Counted from the first letter of the stretch, positions 8,210 through 17,382 are shown. The stretch: DNA of 33,800 nt from Candidatus Kaiserbacteria bacterium (GCA_016204805.1 JACQKA010000051.1:1-33800), one strand, 5' to 3'. The notes: generated by a model not told the origin, from the sequence alone. Made by a program: numbers and translations.

Positions 8210-10305
8210 TGGTCGAATTCCATCGTAGAATTGGCGCGACCTTCGGTCATGGAACGGAGGGTTGTGGTGTATCCGAACATTTCAGAGAGCGGCACGTGCG
8301 CGGTAATGACCTTGAGCCCGCCGGTGCGATCGTCTATGGATTGCACCTGTCCGCGCTTGCCGTTCAGATTGCCCGTAACATCTCCCATGAATTTGTCCGG
8401 TGTAACAACTTCTATCTTCATGATAGGCTCGAGCAGTGCGAGTTTTGCCTGACGAGTTGCCTCCTGGAGTGCCTGTGATGCGCAAATCTTGAAAGCGATT
8501 TCTGACGAATCCACATCGTGATACGAACCGTCGTATAGCTCCACCGAAATGTCGACGAGTGGGTACCCGGCCAAGACGCCGCGGTCCATCGCTTCACGAA
8601 TGCCTTTCTCAACTGCCGGAATGAATTCGTTCGGGATGACGCCTCCTTTGATGTTGTTGATGAATTCGAAGTGATCTTCACGCTTTATGTTCGCCGGCTT
8701 TTTCTTTTTTCCGTCTTCAACGACCGGTTCGAGCGGCTTTACTCGTATTTTTACATGTCCATACTGACCGCGACCTCCTGTCTGTTTTATGTATTTGTTT
8801 TCTACGTCAGCAGTGCCGGTGATCGTTTCGCGATATGCCACCTGCGGCTTGCCGAGCGTCGCTTCCACATTGAATTCTCGCCGCATGCGATCAGTGATGA
8901 TATCGAGGTGGAGTTCTCCCATGCCGGATACAATGGTGTCGCCGGTCTCTTCATCGGTTGAAACACGGAATGTCGGGTCTTCGTCTCCCAATTTCGCAAG
9001 CGCCATGCCCATTCGCTCCTGATCGCCCTTCGTCTTGGGCTCGATGCGTGCGGAGAGGACCGGTAAGCGGAATTTGATCTCTTCAAGAATGATGGGGCTC
9101 TTTTCGTCGCAAATCGTGTGCCCGATCTTTGCGTTTTTCGCGCCGACCAAGGCCGCGATCTCTCCGGTAAATACTTTTTTTATCTCTTCCCGCTTATCCG
9201 CCTGCAAGCGCACCATGCGGCCGACGCGTTCTTTCGTGCCATTCGATGCGTTGTATACATAACTGCCCGCCTCGAGCGTGCCGGAATAGACACGGAAGAA
9301 CGAAAGCTGGCCGACGAACGGGTCGGTCTGTAACTTGAAGATGAGCGCTGAAAACGGCTCTGCATCATCCGGCTTGCGCACTAATCCCTCTCCGGTGTCG
9401 GGGTGTTTGCCTTTCGCCGGCGGCAGATCGAGCGGATTCGGCAGATAATCGACAACGCCATCTAATACCAGCTGGACGCCTTTGTTCTTGAGCGCGGAGC
9501 CGCAGAATGTCGGGAAAATTTTATTTTCGATGACCGCCTTGCGCAGGGTCTTTTTGAGCTGATCCATCGGAGGTTCTTTGCCTTCGAGATACGCGGTCAT
9601 CATCGCTTCATCGTGCTCGACGATGGCTTCAATGAGCTCGGCACGGTATTTTTCTGCATCCGTCTTCAAGTTTGCTGGGACTTCGCCCATAATGATGTCA
9701 CGCCCCATCTCGCCTTCGAAACGAACCGCCTTCATAGTGAGCAAATCGACAACGCCTTCCATCGCGTCTTCTTCGCCAAGCGGTATCTGCATACGCACGG
9801 CGTTTTTCGAAAGCCGATCGCGGATCATCGCGAAACAGCGTTCGAACGATGCGCCGGTGCGGTCGAGTTTGTTCACGAAACAGAGGCGCGGCACTTGTGC
9901 GTCTTCGGCATAGCGCCAGTTCGTTTCCGTCTGCGGCTCGACGCCCGCAACGCCATCAAACACGACGATCGAGCCGTCCAAGACACGCATGGAACGCTGG
10001 ACTTCAGATGTAAAATCGATGTGTCCGGGCGTATCGATAATATTGAAACGGTGTTTGAATGCAGTGTCCGCGCCCATGTATGAGGGGTTCCAGAAACACG
10101 TGATGGCGGCGGCGGTGATGGTGATACCGCGCTCGCGTTCCTGTTCCATCCAGTCGGTAACGGTGTTCCCCTCGTGGACTTCGCCGATCTTGTGGCTCTC
10201 ACCAGTGTAATACAAAATACGCTCCGATGTGGTCGTCTTTCCCGCATCAATGTGGGCGATAATCCCAAAATTTCTTACTTTCTCCAGAGGGTAATCGCGA
10301 TTCAT
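8155..10305 (-). CDS. fusA: Elongation factor G
   Basis: VRNFGIIAHIDAGKTTTSERILYYTG, IIDTPGHIDFTSEVQRSMRVLDG, NKLDRTGA; complete. Confidence 0.98.
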   Translation of the reverse strand: MNRDYPLEKVRNFGIIAHIDAGKTTTSERILYYTGESHKIGEVHEGNTVTDWMEQERERGITITAAAITCFWNPSYMGADTAFKHRFNIIDTPGHIDFTSEVQRSMRVLDGSIVVFDGVAGVEPQTETNWRYAEDAQVPRLCFVNKLDRTGASFERCFAMIRDRLSKNAVRMQIPLGEEDAMEGVVDLLTMKAVRFEGEMGRDIIMGEVPANLKTDAEKYRAELIEAIVEHDEAMMTAYLEGKEPPMDQLKKTLRKAVIENKIFPTFCGSALKNKGVQLVLDGVVDYLPNPLDLPPAKGKHPDTGEGLVRKPDDAEPFSALIFKLQTDPFVGQLSFFRVYSGTLEAGSYVYNASNGTKERVGRMVRLQADKREEIKKVFTGEIAALVGAKNAKIGHTICDEKSPIILEEIKFRLPVLSARIEPKTKGDQERMGMALAKLGDEDPTFRVSTDEETGDTIVSGMGELHLDIITDRMRREFNVEATLGKPQVAYRETITGTADVENKYIKQTGGRGQYGHVKIRVKPLEPVVEDGKKKKPANIKREDHFEFINNIKGGVIPNEFIPAVEKGIREAMDRGVLAGYPLVDISVELYDGSYHDVDSSEIAFKICASQALQEATRQAKLALLEPIMKIEVVTPDKFMGDVTGNLNGKRGQVQSIDDRTGGLKVITAHVPLSEMFGYTTTLRSMTEGRANSTMEFDHYAVVPRNVADEVVASRK

Positions 10306-10591
10306 ACCCGGTTAGTGAAATTTCAGCTTGCCCGTGCTTCTGATTGCACGTTTTTGAATAATGCCCAACATCAGATGAACTACAGATTGTTTATTACCAT
10401 GAGTATGCCCGGATGCGCCGTGCAGGAGGTGATATGCGCTTTGTGATGCGTATTTCATGGCATTTTTTACATTGATTGTTTGTGTGGGCATACTTGAGCT
10501 GAAATTCTACTACCGGGCATATACAAAAAGAAAGCGCCGAGGCGCTCCCCTACAATAGCCGAAGCATAAAGAATTGCAACACACATCACAC

Positions 10592-10620
10592 GAAAAAGCC
10601 GGACCTGGGTCCGGCTTTTT
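10592..10620. terminator. Hairpin terminator
   Basis: aaaaagccggacctgggtccggctttttg. Confidence 0.85.
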
Positions 10621-10621
10621 G

Positions 10622-10813
10622 CTATTCAAGCTCGCGAATGCGCCGTATGTATCGCTTGCGCATGGCAATGAATTCACTATCGCCCTCACGCGGTTCGGGA
10701 TCGTTCTCCATCGCGTGGATATCGTCCCAACTCATGTTCCGCACGAGATGTTCATATGCGGCTCGCGCCTCGTCGAGCGTCATCTCTTCCAACAGTTTCT
10801 CGAACAGTAGCAT
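10622..10813 (-). CDS. Small hypothetical acidic protein
   Basis: 63-aa ORF followed by a strong terminator. Confidence 0.5.
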   Translation of the reverse strand: MLLFEKLLEEMTLDEARAAYEHLVRNMSWDDIHAMENDPEPREGDSEFIAMRKRYIRRIRELE

Positions 10814-10900
10814 CGCTATCCCCTTTTCACATCAGACTGCCGGGGACTATATCCTTACAAGATGCCACTGACAAGCGTGCATCGTCATGTGCTACCATAG

Positions 10901-11260
10901 GTGCGTATGGGAAACGAAAAAAGCGGTAAACCAAATCCCTGGGGACAAAATAATGAAGCTGTGGACGCAATCCTAAAGGAAGAACAACGGGCAGCCGATG
11001 AGAAGTCAAAAAAGATCGCCGAGTATACGGAAAAATTAAAGTCCATTGTCCGCGAGGGCAATGAGGGTGCCGTGAAGATCGCGCTTGATGAAATTCTCGC
11101 GCCGATGAATAAGAAGGAGTTTCCGGACTATCACGTTAGAAAGGGTTTTGTACAAACCATTCTCCATGAGGCTGAAAAACGGTACGGGGGAACATCAGAA
11201 GTGGTCGAGCGCCTCCATGAACGACTTGACCGCTTTGTTGAAGAAACGTGGGGGTTATAG
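10901..11260 (+). CDS. Hypothetical cytoplasmic protein (GTG start, or ATG at 10907)
   Basis: 119-aa charged ORF in the rpsG-fusA gap. Confidence 0.65.
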   Translation: MRMGNEKSGKPNPWGQNNEAVDAILKEEQRAADEKSKKIAEYTEKLKSIVREGNEGAVKIALDEILAPMNKKEFPDYHVRKGFVQTILHEAEKRYGGTSEVVERLHERLDRFVEETWGL

Positions 11261-11316
11261 GATACGCGATGCTCTTGTGAATGCATAACGAGGCGCACGA
11301 GAAAAACACACCGAGC

Positions 11317-11440
11317 GCAGTGTCGTATTTTTGAGATGCAATACGAGGCGCGGAGCAAAAAAACCGCGAGCAATACAAACGTATTGTGAGCGGTATTTTT
11401 GCGAACGCAACGACGTAGTGCGCTCAAAGTACGACGCTGC
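11317..11440 (-). repeat. Long imperfect hairpin immediately after the rpsG stop (family A)
   Basis: Outer arms gcagtgtcgtatttttgagatgca / tgcgctcaaagtacgacgctgc; apical stem accgcgagcaatac-aaac-gtattgtgagcggt. Confidence 0.75.
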
Positions 11441-11901
11441 TACCAGGCGAAATGGGCGAATGCTTTGTTCGCCTCCGCCATCTTGTGCATGTTGTCGCGC
11501 TTAGCGACTGCCTCTCCTTCGCCTTTCTTTGCGGCGAGGATCTGTTCGGCGAGTTTGATTGCCATAGGTGTGCCTTTCTTGGTGCGTGCGGCATCGCGCA
11601 TCCAGCGGAGCGCGAGCGCAAGCTGGCGTTCGGGGCGGACCGGCATCGGCACCTGATAGTTGGCGCCACCGACACGGCGTGAGCGCACTTCCATTGCAGG
11701 TTCGATGTTTTTGATAGCTGCTTCGAGTACCGTAACCGGATCACCTTCTTTTTTGAGCTGTTCCATCATGTCGTAGACGAGGCGGCGTGCGGTGTCTTTC
11801 TTGCCGCGCTCCATCATATAGTGCGTGAGTTTTGAAACGAGAACTGAGCCGTATACCGGATCCGGCTGGATTTTGTGCTTTCGTTTGATAGGGCGTCGCA
11901 T
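11440..11901 (-). CDS. rpsG: 30S ribosomal protein S7
   Basis: MRRPIKRKHKIQPDPVYGSVLVSKLTHYMMERGKKDTARRLVYDMME. Confidence 0.97.
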   Translation of the reverse strand: MRRPIKRKHKIQPDPVYGSVLVSKLTHYMMERGKKDTARRLVYDMMEQLKKEGDPVTVLEAAIKNIEPAMEVRSRRVGGANYQVPMPVRPERQLALALRWMRDAARTKKGTPMAIKLAEQILAAKKGEGEAVAKRDNMHKMAEANKAFAHFAW

Positions 11902-11908
11902 GGTAGTT

Positions 11909-12319
11909 TTAGTTCTTTGGACGCTTAGCTCCGTAACGCGAACGACCGCGGCGGCGGGCGTCGACACCGGCGGCGTCGAATTTACCGCGCACGATAGTGT
12001 AGCGGAGACCGACGTCCTTTACACGACCGGAGCGAACGAGCACGACCGAATGTTCCTGCAATGTGTGCTTTTCGCCGGGAATGTACGCGGTGATTTCCAT
12101 GCCATTCGTGAGACGCACGCGGGCGATCTTGCGGATAGCGGAGTTCGGTTTGCGGGGGGTCTTGGTCGTTACTTTTGTGCAAACACCGCGCTTGAACGGT
12201 GACGGATAGAATGACGGACGGTTTTTGAGTGTATTGAAACCGCGTCCCAGCGCGATCACTTTTGATCGCCTCGCGACGCTCTTGCGACTCTTTCGTACCA
12301 ATTGATTGATTGTGCTCAT
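11909..12319 (-). CDS. rpsL: 30S ribosomal protein S12
   Basis: [20 protein letters not shown] ... [59 protein letters not shown]. Confidence 0.98.
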   Translation of the reverse strand: MSTINQLVRKSRKSVARRSKVIALGRGFNTLKNRPSFYPSPFKRGVCTKVTTKTPRKPNSAIRKIARVRLTNGMEITAYIPGEKHTLQEHSVVLVRSGRVKDVGLRYTIVRGKFDAAGVDARRRGRSRYGAKRPKN

Positions 12320-12472
12320 GTAAAAATGATGCCCCGTCAGGGCTTAAGAAATGTACTATGCATCGAGCGGGGATGCAAGGAACAACCGAATAAGAGGTAT
12401 GGACAAAACCTATAGTGTGTGAGAGTATATTTCCTAGTATTTTCTGCATCAAGAACATATGGGAGACCAGAC

Positions 12473-12844
12473 ATGACTACATTTCCAACGAATAAAGCAA
12501 AGGTGAGTGTGCTTAAGCAGTTCATAGCCCAAACAAAATCGGGGCAACTGCAGTGGAAGTTTGAGGGTAACCCCGACAGGTGCGGCTACAATTTCTCTGC
12601 CATATTCAGAACAATGACTGTGGATGGCGAGACATTGACGCTTATACACCACCCTGACCTTGATTCTTTCGATGATCCTCAATATACCTTGAGTATTGTA
12701 CGCGATGGTTCAGCTACCCTAATTGACAATGAGAGTGTCACTGCTTGGTGGTTGTATAGCGCCGGCTTGGTTAGGAAACTATTTAGGACTGTGCAGAAAG
12801 TTTCCATACAAAAATACCAAAAGAGCCTGGAGGTGCGCACGTAA
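12473..12844 (+). CDS. Hypothetical protein
   Basis: ORF from MTTFPTNKAKVSVLKQF followed by a terminator. Confidence 0.6.
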   Translation: MTTFPTNKAKVSVLKQFIAQTKSGQLQWKFEGNPDRCGYNFSAIFRTMTVDGETLTLIHHPDLDSFDDPQYTLSIVRDGSATLIDNESVTAWWLYSAGLVRKLFRTVQKVSIQKYQKSLEVRT

Positions 12845-12871
12845 AGAAGTAGGCCCGATGCATGTCAATGT

Positions 12872-12900
12872 GCGGCTCTCGTTTTTGAGAGCCGCTTTTT
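12872..12900 (+). terminator. Rho-independent terminator
   Basis: gcggctctcgtttttgagagccgcttttt. Confidence 0.85.
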
Positions 12901-12949
12901 ATCTGAGTTACTTTAAGAAATACTTCGCATTCCTAGCGTTCATACTCGA

Positions 12950-13582
12950 CTAAACCCCTACCAATGCCCGTGCGACCCACTGCACCATGGGACCGATTCC
13001 CCCACCGATAAGCATCACAAATAGGATGACCGCGCCAAATCCGAGGAGCGGATTGTATTCGAGCCACATGCGAAGTTTTTCCCACTGCATTGCAAACGCC
13101 TGCGGAAGCACTGCTGATAGAATTTTCGAACCATCAAGCGGCGGGATCGGAATGAGATTGAATACCGCCAGCGCAACATTGATGACTATAATGGAGAACG
13201 CGAGACCAACAACCTCTTCAGGAATCACCCCACCTATTGCGCGTAGGATAAGCGCGAGTCCGAGAGCGATGCCGAAATTCGCCATGGGGCCGGCACCGGC
13301 GACGAGCGCCTCCGCCCACACGCCGCCGCGTTTCAGATTATATGGGTTGTACGGCACCGGCTTTGCCCACCCGAACAGAAACGGCGAGTGCGTCAGGATG
13401 AGAATGGCGGGGAGAAAGATGGAGCCGAACGGGTCCAAGTGTTTGAGCGGGTTGAGCGTAAGCCGCCCCTGCAAACGCGCCGTGGGGTCGCCGAGAAAGT
13501 TCGCCATGTAGCCGTGCGAGACTTCGTGGAGCACGACCGAAAACACGAGTGCGATGATACCAAAAAAGATCTCTATCTGCAT
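12950..13582 (-). CDS. Site-2-protease-like M50 metallopeptidase, membrane
   Basis: VVLHEVSHGYMANFLGD (HExxH) and LNLIPIPPLDGSKIL (NPxxxLDG-type) motifs. Confidence 0.9.
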   Translation of the reverse strand: MQIEIFFGIIALVFSVVLHEVSHGYMANFLGDPTARLQGRLTLNPLKHLDPFGSIFLPAILILTHSPFLFGWAKPVPYNPYNLKRGGVWAEALVAGAGPMANFGIALGLALILRAIGGVIPEEVVGLAFSIIVINVALAVFNLIPIPPLDGSKILSAVLPQAFAMQWEKLRMWLEYNPLLGFGAVILFVMLIGGGIGPMVQWVARALVGV

Positions 13583-13692
13583 GAGGATATCCTAACATAA
13601 CAAGATGCCCTTTCCCTCTGCGAACAGCACGTCACCCTGCCTGTGTGTTGCCGCTAACAGGCATCTGTGTTAGATTGTCGCAACGTAACAGT

Positions 13693-13935
13693 ATGGCGAA
13701 AGTATGTGCAATTACCGGCAAGCGTTCCCGCGTGGGTGGCGGGTATTCGAACCGCACCCGCGCGACGCAATTCAATCCTACCGGCAAGCGCCGCCGCCAG
13801 GTCAACCTCACCACCAAGAAGATCTTCGTCCCCGAGCTCAACAAAACAGTCGTCGTGACGATTTCCACGAAAGGTCTCAAGACCATCCGCAAGAACGGCG
13901 CATACGCGACGCTCAAAAAGGCGGGGCTAATTTAA
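13693..13935 (+). CDS. rpmB: 50S ribosomal protein L28
   Basis: MAKVCAITGKRSRVGGGYSNRTRATQFNPTGKRRRQVNL. Confidence 0.9.
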   Translation: MAKVCAITGKRSRVGGGYSNRTRATQFNPTGKRRRQVNLTTKKIFVPELNKTVVVTISTKGLKTIRKNGAYATLKKAGLI

Positions 13936-14095
13936 TTTGCTTCGCTCCTTGTTTTATCCCGACAGTGCTTTGCTTTTTCAAAGCAAAGTCTGCGGGATCA
14001 TTTAAAACATAGTCGCACCACCAAGAGTACTTCCATTTTTCTAAGGGCATATCCTTAAGAAAAATTGGTCGTTTCACTCCTTGTTTTAAATGAAA

Positions 14096-14119
14096 AACCC
14101 CTCGAAAAAACGAGGGGTT
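14096..14119. terminator. Hairpin terminator
   Basis: aacccctcgaaaaaacgaggggtt. Confidence 0.8.
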
Positions 14120-14125
14120 CAGATC

Positions 14126-14407
14126 TTAGTAGCAATCCCAATGTCCGTGTTCGGACGAATAGAAGCAATCCCGAGGCGGTTGACGATACCGATATGGATC
14201 GCATCGGTAATCCTGCGGATGGTCATAGCAGAATTCGTTCCAGCTACGGCGTTGATCGTAACGGTCGTGGTGCCGACGACGCCCGCCTTTGCCGACACAC
14301 CCGACGCCATTCAGACAGATCTCGAATCCACCACCAGCGGAAGCCGGCTGTGGAAGTGCCCAGAGTGACAAGGCACCGATTGCCAGTGCAACAATGAGCG
14401 ATCTCAT
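14126..14407 (-). CDS. Small secreted Cys/Arg/Tyr-rich protein
   Basis: MRSLIVALAIGALSLWALPQPASA signal peptide; AGGAGG-type SD upstream (caaaggaggctcac). Confidence 0.7.
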   Translation of the reverse strand: MRSLIVALAIGALSLWALPQPASAGGGFEICLNGVGCVGKGGRRRHHDRYDQRRSWNEFCYDHPQDYRCDPYRYRQPPRDCFYSSEHGHWDCY

Positions 14408-14478
14408 GTGAGCCTCCTTTGCTCGTTTGCTCAGTTTTGGGTTCCTATTTCCCCGCCCCCGAGCATAGCACAAAAAGA

Positions 14479-14504
14479 ACAGCCCCCGAATGAACGAGGG
14501 CTGT
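14479..14504. terminator. Hairpin terminator
   Basis: acagcccccgaatgaacgagggctgt preceded by an A-tract. Confidence 0.7.
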
Positions 14505-14531
14505 GAAGTCTGTATGCAAGCGTGGGGTACT

Positions 14532-14855
14532 TTAGTACGGATAGCCGGGTCGCTGGTGAACGACACCGTTTTCCGCACGAAGCATCCAGCAAGGACGGTC
14601 TACTTTGACCCACCCACGCCCCGTGAACACGTAGCAACATTGTGGGCGCGGGCCATAGAACTGCCGACCCCATCCATACACATTTGGCTCGCGCGGCATG
14701 GGTGGTGGCAGTGGACGGTACTGCGGAGGCGGTACTGCGTGACGTGGCGGACCGATGTAATAGCCGCCGCCCGTGCGCGGATAGTACTGCGCTTCCGCCG
14801 GCACTGCGGCAACGCAGAGCATTGTCAGCGAAAGTAACACAATAAACCCCTTCAT
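14532..14855 (-). CDS. Small secreted Pro/Tyr-rich protein
   Basis: MKGFIVLLSLTMLCVAAVPAEAQ signal peptide. Confidence 0.7.
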   Translation of the reverse strand: MKGFIVLLSLTMLCVAAVPAEAQYYPRTGGGYYIGPPRHAVPPPQYRPLPPPMPREPNVYGWGRQFYGPRPQCCYVFTGRGWVKVDRPCWMLRAENGVVHQRPGYPY

Positions 14856-15014
14856 CAATAGTCTCCTCTGCTCGGGTTTCAATTCCTAAAGGCCAGCTTA
14901 CCTCTGTTTATATTATATCACGTCATGTACAAAATGCAAGAGCTCTGTGTGTTTTGACTTCTCTAGTAGCTCCTATAAACTACGACAAGTTTCAACCCTG
15001 GATGGAGAATTATC

Positions 15015-15308
15015 ATGACTCGATTTTTCGCGATTGCTTCGATGTTCGCATTCTTTGCGGCGGCTCCGGCCTTCGCTCAACAGACACCTTCATGCGATTC
15101 GTTCCCCTTGGGGATCGAGCGCATCAGCAAAGCCGAGAATATCAGCCAAATCGACGACGTGATGGTCGAGTTCGGATCGATGAACCGCCTCGGCGAAGAA
15201 GGTCTGCAGTCGCTCTTTAACGGCGACCTCGATGTCGCGAAGAAGATAGCGACTGAAATCCTCATGGGCGTGCAGACCCAGGTGTGCGGACTTTCGACAC
15301 CTCAGTAA
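15015..15308 (+). CDS. Small secreted protein
   Basis: MTRFFAIASMFAFFAAAPAFAQ signal peptide; followed by a terminator. Confidence 0.75.
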   Translation: MTRFFAIASMFAFFAAAPAFAQQTPSCDSFPLGIERISKAENISQIDDVMVEFGSMNRLGEEGLQSLFNGDLDVAKKIATEILMGVQTQVCGLSTPQ

Positions 15309-15316
15309 AAATAAAA

Positions 15317-15350
15317 CACCCCAGTCCACGCGACTGGGGTGCGTTTTTTC
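15317..15350 (+). terminator. Rho-independent terminator
   Basis: caccccagtccacgcgactggggtgcgttttttc. Confidence 0.88.
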
Positions 15351-15374
15351 ATTAAGCTACGTTATACTGTTTGT

Positions 15375-15971
15375 ATGCATACATACGAAGCGAAGAAATT
15401 TACTCTTCCCTCTCTCGAGGGTATTTCGGAAAAGCAGATAGCCGTGCACCTCGGACTGTACGAAGGTTATGTAAAGCACATCAATCTATTACGTAATCAG
15501 ATAGCCGACCTGTCACAACAGGATGCGGAAAAATATGGGTTCGCTATCGAATCGGTGCGCCGTCGCATGGGTTTCGAATTCAACGGCATGCGCATGCACG
15601 AATTCTATTTTCCCCAGTGGGAAGGCGGGGCAACGCCCGAACCGCGCGGAAGTACGCTCGACGCTGCGCTTTCAGAAAAATACGGTTCGTGGGATGCATT
15701 CATCGCACATTTCAAAAAAGTCGGCATGAGCCGCGGGAGCGGATGGTGCACGCTCGCATGGGACAAATCGGGTAAAACGCCGCACATCTGGTGGACCGTC
15801 GATCATGAATTGGGCACGCTCGCGAACGTGGAGGTACTTCTCGCGATGGACATGTGGGAACATGCATACATGGTGGATTATGTCCCTGCAGAGAAAGCGA
15901 AGCACATTGATGCATTCTTAAAAAATCTCAATTGGTCTGTGGTTGAGAAACGTTTCGCACAAGCACAATAG
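15375..15971 (+). CDS. Superoxide dismutase, Fe/Mn family
   Basis: FTLPSLEGISEKQIAVHLGLYEGYV, GMRMHEFYF, GSGWCTLAWD, LLAMDMWEHAYMVDY. Confidence 0.92.
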   Translation: MHTYEAKKFTLPSLEGISEKQIAVHLGLYEGYVKHINLLRNQIADLSQQDAEKYGFAIESVRRRMGFEFNGMRMHEFYFPQWEGGATPEPRGSTLDAALSEKYGSWDAFIAHFKKVGMSRGSGWCTLAWDKSGKTPHIWWTVDHELGTLANVEVLLAMDMWEHAYMVDYVPAEKAKHIDAFLKNLNWSVVEKRFAQAQ

Positions 15972-17382
15972 CCACGACTGCCGCGTACACAAACACGACA
16001 ATCCACGCCGAAAACACCGGAATTTCGATCGCGCCGAACGGCACCGCCGCAAACCATTGTGTCATGCGGACTACATATAAAAGCAGTACATATGCGGGAA
16101 TACCAACAATGAAACCGAGTGTCGCATTCAGTGCGCCCACAACACCTGCGATAAACGAAGTTATCATCGCAAGCGGTATCGCCGGCAACACCAGAAGGTT
16201 CGCGGGTAACGATATGACAGAAAGCAGACCCATCTGATAGACCAAAAGCGGCAGAACCGCCGATTGTGTACCCAGTGTGGCGGCCGCAATGGAACGCAAT
16301 TCAAACCGCGTCGGAACCCATCGCAGATACGTTTCAAAGAAAGGCGCGGTGTGCACCAGTCCGATCGTCGCGAGTACGCTCAATTGAAATCCCGGGTCGT
16401 AGAGCAGTGTATGCGGATTCCATAACACCATGGCTAGTGCCGTAAGCGCGAGCGCGCGATCAACCGCATACATACGAAGCGACACGACCGCAAAAAGCGC
16501 GAGGCCGGCCATTGCGCCCGCGCGGATACTGGTCGCTGATGCACCCGTCATCACGACAAACGCAAGAATGATACTGATACCAAACACAAAACGCGCCCAG
16601 CGCGAAGTCCCACGAACCAGCAGCATCATCGCACCCACGATGAGTGTCATGTTGTACCCCGACAGTACAATGATGTGCACGAGTCCGGTGCGACGAAAAT
16701 CGTCGGTGAGTTCTTTCCCCAGCGAACGCTTGTCCCCCACCGTGATGCCGCCCGCGAGCCCAGCATACGGTTGGGGCAACCCACTTTCCAATCCAGAAAG
16801 ATAGGATTGTTTGATGCTGAATAATGTGCCGCGCACACTCCACGGCGCGATCTGTATACGCTCGACTTCTGCGTGCGGCATTTCAAATGCAATACCTTGC
16901 GCGGCGAGATAATGCGGATAGTCAAATATTCGGCCGCCACTTCCTTCAAAAGCTTCGGGGCGGCTCAAAACACCGCTAACACGCACCATGTCACCGTACG
17001 TAAACGTCGCCGGTAATGAAACAGGGACGAGTATGTGCGGAGTGCGACCGTATCCACCGGGCGCGACCGTAAGCCGCACGGTCGTATCCCGCTTGTCTGG
17101 TTCAGCCACGACGCGCCCCGTAAACAACATGCTCTGTCCTACTAATTGGTCCAGAGGACTCTCTGAACGCGTATCTGCAATGTATACACGAGTGGCGCCA
17201 ATGCCTAAAGAAATTAAAAAGATCGCGACTACTGCGGCAAACCGGCGCGGCGATGATGCCCATATCACAATACCCAGTTGCAATAGAAAAAGCGGTAAGG
17301 CGATACCGATCGGCATCAATTCCGCTCCGGCAATACCCAAAAAGAATCCGACAATTGCTGCCCAAAAATACATACCGGACAT
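15928..17382 (-). CDS. ComEC/Rec2-family DNA-uptake channel protein
   Basis: GHIIVLSGYNMTLIVGAMML-type competence domain (LVHIIVLSGYNM), GITVGDKRSLGKELTDDFRRTGLVH, multiple TM segments. Confidence 0.9.
   Translation of the reverse strand: MSGMYFWAAIVGFFLGIAGAELMPIGIALPLFLLQLGIVIWASSPRRFAAVVAIFLISLGIGATRVYIADTRSESPLDQLVGQSMLFTGRVVAEPDKRDTTVRLTVAPGGYGRTPHILVPVSLPATFTYGDMVRVSGVLSRPEAFEGSGGRIFDYPHYLAAQGIAFEMPHAEVERIQIAPWSVRGTLFSIKQSYLSGLESGLPQPYAGLAGGITVGDKRSLGKELTDDFRRTGLVHIIVLSGYNMTLIVGAMMLLVRGTSRWARFVFGISIILAFVVMTGASATSIRAGAMAGLALFAVVSLRMYAVDRALALTALAMVLWNPHTLLYDPGFQLSVLATIGLVHTAPFFETYLRWVPTRFELRSIAAATLGTQSAVLPLLVYQMGLLSVISLPANLLVLPAIPLAMITSFIAGVVGALNATLGFIVGIPAYVLLLYVVRMTQWFAAVPFGAIEIPVFSAWIVVFVYAAVVAIVLVRNVSQPQTN

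Noticed and set aside
10424-10433. Fragment of 16S rRNA 3' end (ATCACCTCCT on minus strand)
   Set aside because: Only the 10-nt anti-SD match; no flanking 16S-like sequence.
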